29,127 bases of DNA from JAZKFR01 sp040386295 (GTDB lineage: Bacteria; Pseudomonadota; Gammaproteobacteria; Burkholderiales; Rhodocyclaceae). The position numbers and the translations under genes were made by a program. The notes below the pieces were generated by a model. That model saw nothing but the letters and a program-made list of their open reading frames with translations. It was not told the origin of the DNA and made no database searches. The stretch spans positions 1 to 29,127 of the forward strand of contig JAZKFR010000021.1 in assembly GCA_040386295.1 (NCBI GenBank). The letters run 5' to 3'. Positions 24,335 through 29,127 of the stretch are shown piece after piece. Numbering within the stretch: position 1 is the first letter of the stretch; every line of letters starts with the position of its first letter.

Positions 24335-25387
24335 ATGCAAAACGAAGAAATTATCAGCGAGCCTGTCTTTGAAATGACCACCTCGCGGCATTTTTTGTCT
24401 TGGCTTACCGAGCAAAAAATATCCATTGCGTTTACGACTTATCAGATCGGAAAACTATTTTTACTTGGCTTAAAAGCGAGCGGCGAACTGTCTATTTTTG
24501 AACGCACGTTTAACCGCTGCATGGGGCTTTGTCCGACAGAAGACGGCTTTTATATGAGTAGTCTGTATCAGATCTGGCGTTTTGAGAATTTATTGACTGC
24601 TGGTCGAGAGCAAGATGGTTACGATCGCCTTTATGTCCCTCAATTCGGCAATACCACGGGTGATCTTGATGTTCACGATATGGCGGTTGACGCCGATGGC
24701 CGCCTTGTTTTTGTCAATACCTTGTTTAGTTGTTTGGCTACTTTGAGTGATACGAAAAGCTTTAAGTCGCTATGGCGGCCTGCTTTTATCAGCAAATTGG
24801 CGGCTGAAGACCGTTGTCATCTCAACGGATTGGCGATGAAAGAGGGACAAGCGGCCTATGTGACGGCGATTGGCCGTTCTGACGTCGTCGATGGCTGGCG
24901 TGCACATCGAGCAGACGGCGGAATCGTTATTGATGTACCGAGTAATGAGATTGTGGCAACAGGTTTATCCATGCCGCATTCGCCGCGTTGGCATCAAGGC
25001 AAACTCTGGTTGTTGAATTCTGGTACGGGGGAATTTGGCCATATTGAACTTGAAACAGGGCGCTTTGTTCCGCTCACCTTTTGTGCCGGCTACATGCGTG
25101 GGCTTTACTTTCACGGGGATTACGCATTGCTTGGATTATCCAAACCGCGTCATAACAAAACGTTTAGCGGTTTGCCGCTCGATGCCAAGCTCAGTGAACG
25201 CAACGCGGAAGCGCGTTGTGGTATCCAAGTGATCGATTTGCGTACTGGCGATGTTGTGCATTGGGTACGCATCGAGGGAATTGTCGATGAGTTATACGAC
25301 GTGATTACTTTGCCCGGCGTGCAAAGACCGATGGCGCTAGGGTTTAGAACAGATGAAATTGGCCATGTCATTAGTTTTGACGATTAG
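24335..25387 (+). CDS. TIGR03032-type protein of unknown function
   Basis: This 350-residue protein from ATG 24335 has GAGAG ahead of it. There is no signal peptide or membrane helix. I recognise the TIGR03032/DUF4915 pattern: an opening FLSWLTEQKISIAFTTYQ, then 'FERTFNRCMGL', 'YMSSLYQIWRF', 'DVHDMAV...GRLVFVNTLFSCLA' and 'DRCHLNGLAM'. Later come 'GLSMPHSPRWHQGKLWLLNSG' (parts MPHSPRWH and LWLLNSG) and 'ELYDVITLPGVQRPMALGF'. The repeating strand-rich units suggest a beta-propeller. To my knowledge no biochemical function is settled. It is separated by 44 bp from the methyltransferase gene and completes the four-gene block. Confidence 0.78.
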   Translation: MQNEEIISEPVFEMTTSRHFLSWLTEQKISIAFTTYQIGKLFLLGLKASGELSIFERTFNRCMGLCPTEDGFYMSSLYQIWRFENLLTAGREQDGYDRLYVPQFGNTTGDLDVHDMAVDADGRLVFVNTLFSCLATLSDTKSFKSLWRPAFISKLAAEDRCHLNGLAMKEGQAAYVTAIGRSDVVDGWRAHRADGGIVIDVPSNEIVATGLSMPHSPRWHQGKLWLLNSGTGEFGHIELETGRFVPLTFCAGYMRGLYFHGDYALLGLSKPRHNKTFSGLPLDAKLSERNAEARCGIQVIDLRTGDVVHWVRIEGIVDELYDVITLPGVQRPMALGFRTDEIGHVISFDD

Positions 25388-25522
25388 TTTGGCCGCGCAC
25401 TGCTCGACCAAGTTCTGTTGCTTGCGCTCGTGATGTAGGCGTATGGCGTATGGCGCATGGCGGTATCGGGTAATCTCTTTTCGGTTATGATGCCGCCTCT
25501 TTTATCTAGACCTAAACAAGGC

Positions 25523-26065
25523 ATGATTTCTCCACGATTGATGAATAACAAACTTCTGTTTCCTCCCCGCTGCTGCAAAGCGCTGACCTCAATTGCCGTG
25601 ATCGCACTCGCGACGCTGAGCGCGGCCTGCTCTTCGGTGCCGCACCTGGTGACCGAGTATCGAATCGACGTGCAGCAAGGCAATGTGTTAACCCAAGAAA
25701 TGGTTGCGCAATTACGCCCCGGATTAACTAAGGATCAGGTGCGCTTTATTTTAGGCACGCCTTTGCTCACCGATGTTTTTCACGCAGATCGTTGGGACTA
25801 TATTTATCGTTTGCAAAAAGGCAAAACGGGTGAAGTGGATAAACATAGGCTCACGGCCTTTTTTGACCCAAGCGGGCGATTGCTCCGTGTGACTGGAGAC
25901 GTTGCCGCCGCAGAAACGGCCAATAAAGATACAGCGCCAGAAAAAGATAGATCGCGCGTGCTTGAGCTGAGTAATCTGCCTGAAAACGGGGAGTCTGCCG
26001 CTGGCGAAATGTCGTCTGAAACGAAAGGTTGGCTCGATAGAATGCTGCGGAGTCTTGGTTTTTAA
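25523..26065 (+). CDS. bamE: Outer membrane protein assembly factor BamE
   Basis: BamE is the lipoprotein of the BAM complex that inserts beta-barrel proteins into the outer membrane. A lipobox LSAAC marks lipidation at Cys36 when counted from ATG 25523 (Cys30 from ATG 25541; the start is uncertain and neither has a well-placed ribosome site). The SmpA/OmlA domain spans about residues 50-125: 'QGNVLTQEMVAQLRPGLTKDQVRFILGTPLLTDVFHADRWDYIYRL' (key parts LRPGLTKDQVRFILGTP and DRWDYIYRL). A charged, low-complexity tail follows. It lies 3 bp upstream of dapB. In many betaproteobacteria fur is its divergent neighbour; here the glycosylation-type block lies upstream instead. Confidence 0.94.
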   Translation: MISPRLMNNKLLFPPRCCKALTSIAVIALATLSAACSSVPHLVTEYRIDVQQGNVLTQEMVAQLRPGLTKDQVRFILGTPLLTDVFHADRWDYIYRLQKGKTGEVDKHRLTAFFDPSGRLLRVTGDVAAAETANKDTAPEKDRSRVLELSNLPENGESAAGEMSSETKGWLDRMLRSLGF

Positions 26066-26068
26066 AAT

Positions 26069-26875
26069 ATGAAGAACTTAAGAATTGTGATTGTTGGGGC
26101 AAGTGGTCGCATGGGACGGATGTTGATCGAAGGTACTTTGGACGATGCTGACGCCACCCTGGTTGCCGCGCTCGATCAAGCAGGGTCGCCCGCCTTGGGG
26201 CAATCCGTCGGCACTTTAGTCGGGCATGCTTGCGACGTTTTGATCAGCAGTGACGTCGACGCAGCGCTGGCGCAAGCTGATTGTTTGATCGATTTCACGC
26301 GCCCAGAAGGCGCTTTGAATCATCTGGCTGCGTGCGTCCGACATCGTGTGTCGATGGTGATTGGTACCACTGGATTTGACGCAGAAGGTAAAGAAAAAAT
26401 CGCGCAGGCGGCGAGCGATATTCCGATTGTTTATTCGCCGAATATGAGTGTAGGCGTCAATTTGGTCTTCAAATTACTCGAGACCGCTTCCCGTATTTTG
26501 CGTGATGAATACGACGTTGAAATTGTCGAAGCGCATCATAAACACAAGGTTGACGCGCCTTCCGGCACGGCAGTGCGCATGGGTGAAATCGTCGCACAAG
26601 CCTTAGGGCGTGACCTCAAAACCTGCGCTATTTACGGGCGTGAGGGCGTAACGGGCGCGCGCGATGCGTCCACCATTGGTTTTGCCACGGTGCGCGGAGG
26701 CGACATTATTGGCGATCATACGGTGATGTATTGCGGCACTGGCGAGCGTGTTGAAATAAGCCATAAAGCCGCTAGCCGCATGCCTTACGCCCTCGGTAGT
26801 TTGCGTGCGGCGCATTTTTTGGCGGACAAGACATCAGGTTTGTTTGATATGCAGGATGTTCTGGGTCTGCGCTGA
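26069..26875 (+). CDS. dapB: 4-hydroxy-tetrahydrodipicolinate reductase
   Basis: DapB is the NAD(P)H-dependent enzyme of the diaminopimelate/lysine pathway, supplying peptidoglycan and lysine. The 268-residue protein has the nucleotide-binding motif VIVGASGRMGRML (about residues 7-19), DFTRPEGALNHL, IGTTGF, YSPNMSVGVN, and the signature EIVEAHHKHKVDAPSGTA with the catalytic His and Lys. The tail has GERVEISHKAASR. The start ATG 26069 lies 3 bp after bamE, so translation is probably coupled. glnD converges from the right, with 68 bp between the stops. Confidence 0.98.
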   Translation: MKNLRIVIVGASGRMGRMLIEGTLDDADATLVAALDQAGSPALGQSVGTLVGHACDVLISSDVDAALAQADCLIDFTRPEGALNHLAACVRHRVSMVIGTTGFDAEGKEKIAQAASDIPIVYSPNMSVGVNLVFKLLETASRILRDEYDVEIVEAHHKHKVDAPSGTAVRMGEIVAQALGRDLKTCAIYGREGVTGARDASTIGFATVRGGDIIGDHTVMYCGTGERVEISHKAASRMPYALGSLRAAHFLADKTSGLFDMQDVLGLR

Positions 26876-26943
26876 GCATCTGCTTGTCTCTACTGTTGCA
26901 CATTCCTTTGCCTGAGCCTTGTCTTGCGCGCAGCGGCGCAAAA

Positions 26944-29127
26944 TCAAAGCGCCAGTTGCGTCAGTAATTCTGCCTCGAGTTTCATCCGTTCAGAAGCTTC
27001 TGCCAGCGCACCGCCGCTGACTAAGAAGGTGTCTTCAACGCGCTCGCCTAGGGTGGCGATTTTGGCGGTGTGCACGTTGATGCGGTGGGTGGTCAGGGTT
27101 GAGGCAATGCTGTAGAGCAGGCCTAGGCGATCGGCTGCGGTGACTGAGAGGACGAAGAACTGCCCTTTTTCGTCAAATGGCGACCGTGGCTTGAATCGGA
27201 AAGTGTTTTACTTGGCGCGATAAGCGTTTATTGACAGGGGCTTCTGGTGGGGCTTGTGTTTTGAGCCGACGACTCAGTTCGTGCTCTACGTAATGGATGG
27301 CTTCGCGTTCCACTTGGTTACCCGCAGCATCGAGTAAAACAAAGCTATCGAGCGCATAACCGTGTTCGGTAGTTTGAATCTTGGCGTCGACGATGTTGTA
27401 TCCCGAGCGCGCAAAAAAGCCGAGTAGACGTAAGAATAAATCGGCTNNNNNNNNNNGGTCGAGCGTATAAACCATTACTTCAAGGCCGGCCCCCTCGCCG
27501 TGAATACGGGCTTTAACGACCGGTTGGTCGATATGGGTGCGGTAGTGTAGGGCGCTGGTATGCCAGGCGATTTCTTCTGCTGAATGACGCAGGAAGTAAG
27601 CGGTGTCTAGTTGTTTCCACAAACGTTCTTGCACTGCGTCGGGCAGCGCAAAGTAGCGCAATAAGCGCAAAGCTTCTTTTTGCCGTGCTTGCAGAATACC
27701 TTCCACCGCCGGTGCTGCTTCGCCGGAGATCAAAATACGTCGGCTGGCGTGATACAGCTGTTCGAGCAGCTGCCCTTTCCAGGTGTTCCAGACTTTGTGG
27801 CTGGTGCCCCGGATGTCGGCGACGGTAAACAGGTAGAGCGCCGTGAGGTGGCGTTCGTCTTTGATCAGCTGAGTGAAATTAGCGACGACCTCGGGGTCGG
27901 AAATATCTTGTTTTTGCGCCACCGTCGATAAGGTGAGGTGATGTCGGACTAGCCAGACAATCAAGTCGCTATCTTCAGCGTCGAGCTCGTGTTGCTCGCA
28001 AAATTCACGTGCGTCTACGGTGCCGAGTTCAGAGTGGTCGCCACCACGTCCTTTGGCAATGTCGTGGAATAAGGCGGCGATGTAGAGAACCCAGGGGCGC
28101 CCGAATTCGCTCATCAATCGGCTGCACAGCGGATATTCATGCGCGAACTCTTCGAGCGTGAAGCGGTGCAAATTGCGCATCACTTCCATGATGTGTTGAT
28201 CGACCGTGTAGACGTGGAATAGGTCGTGCTGCATTTGGCCGACGATTTTGCCGAAGTTAGGCAGGTAACGCCCGAGGATGCCAAATTGGTTCATGCGTCG
28301 AATGACACGAATCAGGTCGCGCGAGGGTTGAAACAAGGCGATAAAGCGGGCACGGTTTTGCCGATCACGGCGGAAATCATCGTCGATTAAGGTGCGTGCA
28401 CGCCATAAAGCGCGCAGCGTGCGCGCTTTGATGCCTTTCAGCGCGGGGTTTTGCAAGAGTAAGGAAAAACTCTCGAGAATCGCGCTCGGCGTTTCGTTGA
28501 AGACGTTTTCATGGACTGCGTCGAGCAGCTCGTGCACGTTTTGAAAGCGCTCGTTGATCGCTTCGGGGATTTGCTCGGGCGCTGGGAAAATCGCTGCGCC
28601 CATGTTTTGCAGCAAAATCGTGTTGATCTGCGTCACCGTTTTTGCCGTGCGGTAATACGCTTGCATCAGTTGTTCGCTGACCCGTTTGGTTGCGGTTGCT
28701 TGCAAGCCGAGTTGTTCGGCTAAGGCGGTTTGGTAGTCAAACAGCAATCTGTCCTCGCGTCTGCCTAGATGCAGATGCANNNNNNNNNNCCAGGGTAGTG
28801 GCAAAGCTATGAGCATAGGAATCATAAGATTTTAAGCCATCACAAACAATCGTTCCCTGGTAGATACCAAGCAATTTAGCAGCTGCCTTTGCACTGCGAC
28901 CGGTTTGGTAGTCAAACAGCAATCTGTCCTCGCGTCTGCCTAGATGCAGATGCAGTTGTACGCGCAGTTGCTGCAAAAAGTGTTCGCAGCTGGCCAGGTG
29001 CTGCTCTTCTTCGTGTGTGATAAAGCCTTGTTCTGCTAGGTCGTGCCAGCGTCGGCCAAACCCGGCGGCGCGTGCAATCCATAGGATAGATTGCAAATCA
29101 CGTAGTCCGCCTGGACTTTCTTTGCAG
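26944..29127 (-). CDS. glnD: [Protein-PII] uridylyltransferase / uridylyl-removing enzyme GlnD (partial; frameshift and gaps)
   Basis: GlnD senses glutamine and uridylylates or deuridylylates PII proteins. The gene enters from the right edge with KESPGGLRDLQ (end of the nucleotidyltransferase domain); the N-terminal part lies outside. The HD domain holds LFHDIAKGRGGDHSELG. ACT domain 1 is interrupted by N at 27447-27456 (VMVYTLD, then ADLFLRLLGFFARSGY). The frame stops at TGA 27175-27173 after HFPIQATVAI. The next frame immediately continues the family: FDEKGQFFVLSVTAADRLGLLY through INVHTAKIATLGERVEDTF to the natural stop at 26944. So ACT domain 2 is present but one base out of frame. A second N run (28780-28789) and foreign DNA (28790-28900) also interrupt the gene; removing them and one copy of a 54-bp repeat gives a continuous GlnD. 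Confidence 0.93.
27447..27456. other. Assembly gap (10 N) in glnD
   Basis: The family sequence here reads YTxD-x-ADLF, so only about one nucleotide of sequence seems to be missing between D and AD. The ten N are a filler, not a measured gap. Confidence 0.85.
28726..28779. repeat. 54-bp exact direct repeat, copy 1 (glnD)
   Basis: Starts CGGTTTGGTAGTC and ends at the N run; it is identical to 28901-28954. It encodes the glnD stretch HLGRREDRLLFDYQT and continues naturally into ALAEQLGL on the minus strand. Confidence 0.95.
28780..28789. other. Assembly gap (10 N) at the glnD chimera
   Basis: Ten N join the end of repeat copy 1 to the start of a foreign fragment. Confidence 0.95.
28790..28917 (-). 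mobile_element. IS66-family transposase (TnpC) fragment, probably an assembly chimera
   Basis: The minus strand encodes FDYQTGRSAKAAAKLLG, then IYQGTIVCDGLKSYDSYAH. This is the IS66 transposase pattern 'FxYxxxR...LLxxYxGxxxxDGxxxY', with the second catalytic Asp in CDG. No ends or other TnpC parts are present. It is fused to glnD exactly where both sequences share the FDYQT codons, so it is not a normal insertion. Confidence 0.75.
28901..28954. repeat. 54-bp exact direct repeat, copy 2 (glnD)
   Basis: Identical to 28726-28779. On the minus strand it receives the correct upstream glnD sequence (LQQLRVQLHL) and then runs into the IS66 fragment. Confidence 0.95.

Noticed and set aside
26924..27115. 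Plus-strand open frame of 63 residues
   Set aside because: It is antisense to the frameshifted second ACT domain of glnD.
28790..28917. A genuine IS66 insertion into glnD
   Set aside because: Only an internal transposase piece is present, with no IS ends, no 8-bp target duplication and a 54-bp glnD repeat on both sides; a chimeric assembly fits better.

Overview
The window looks like part of a betaproteobacterial chromosome, most likely order Burkholderiales. The evidence is the set of proteins (Fe-superoxide dismutase, NADP isocitrate dehydrogenase with AceK, LpxC, RNase E with its Arg-rich tail, RluC, DsbC, BamE, DapB, GlnD), their sequence character, and a small three-gene phage-type cassette that I associate with Burkholderiales mobile elements. 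Family or genus cannot be fixed from the sequence alone. The sequence is a draft scaffold: there are three runs of exactly 10 N, one apparent frameshift and one chimeric-looking junction.

Layout. 1-1000: a decayed mobile-element cassette (HTH protein, winged-helix protein, truncated third gene) ending in a terminator, on the 3' side of a tRNA-Met(CAT) gene. 1473-4427: an orphan periplasmic amino-acid-binding protein converging on a GGDEF diguanylate cyclase. 4428-5134: non-coding DNA and tRNA-Asn(GTT). 5184-8136: an M23 cell-wall peptidase, a divergent DUF721 protein, a small membrane protein and lpxC. These look like the distal end of a division/cell-wall cluster, but without ftsZ or secA next to them. 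8456-12986: sodB and icd on the minus strand, divergent from aceK and a universal stress protein gene, so the AceK kinase/phosphatase lies beside its substrate gene. 13078-15359: tRNA-Ser(GGA), a UbiH-type FAD monooxygenase and dsbC. 15558-19846: rne and rluC, divergent across a 458-bp leader region.

19883-25387: four tightly packed plus-strand genes. They encode a TPR/OGT (SPINDLY-like) glycosyltransferase, a TPR protein with a GT9-like C-terminal domain, a methyltransferase with two CxxC pairs, and a TIGR03032-type protein. This is the accessory block and the best candidate for a little-described system, probably protein O-glycosylation plus modification of the glycan or acceptor. 25523-26875: bamE and dapB, 3 bp apart. 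26944-29127: glnD on the minus strand, running off the right edge. It carries a frameshift before its last ACT domain, two N gaps and an IS66 transposase fragment flanked by a 54-bp exact repeat, which I read as an assembly chimera.

Most of the window is ordinary housekeeping. No CRISPR array, rRNA or intact insertion sequence is visible.
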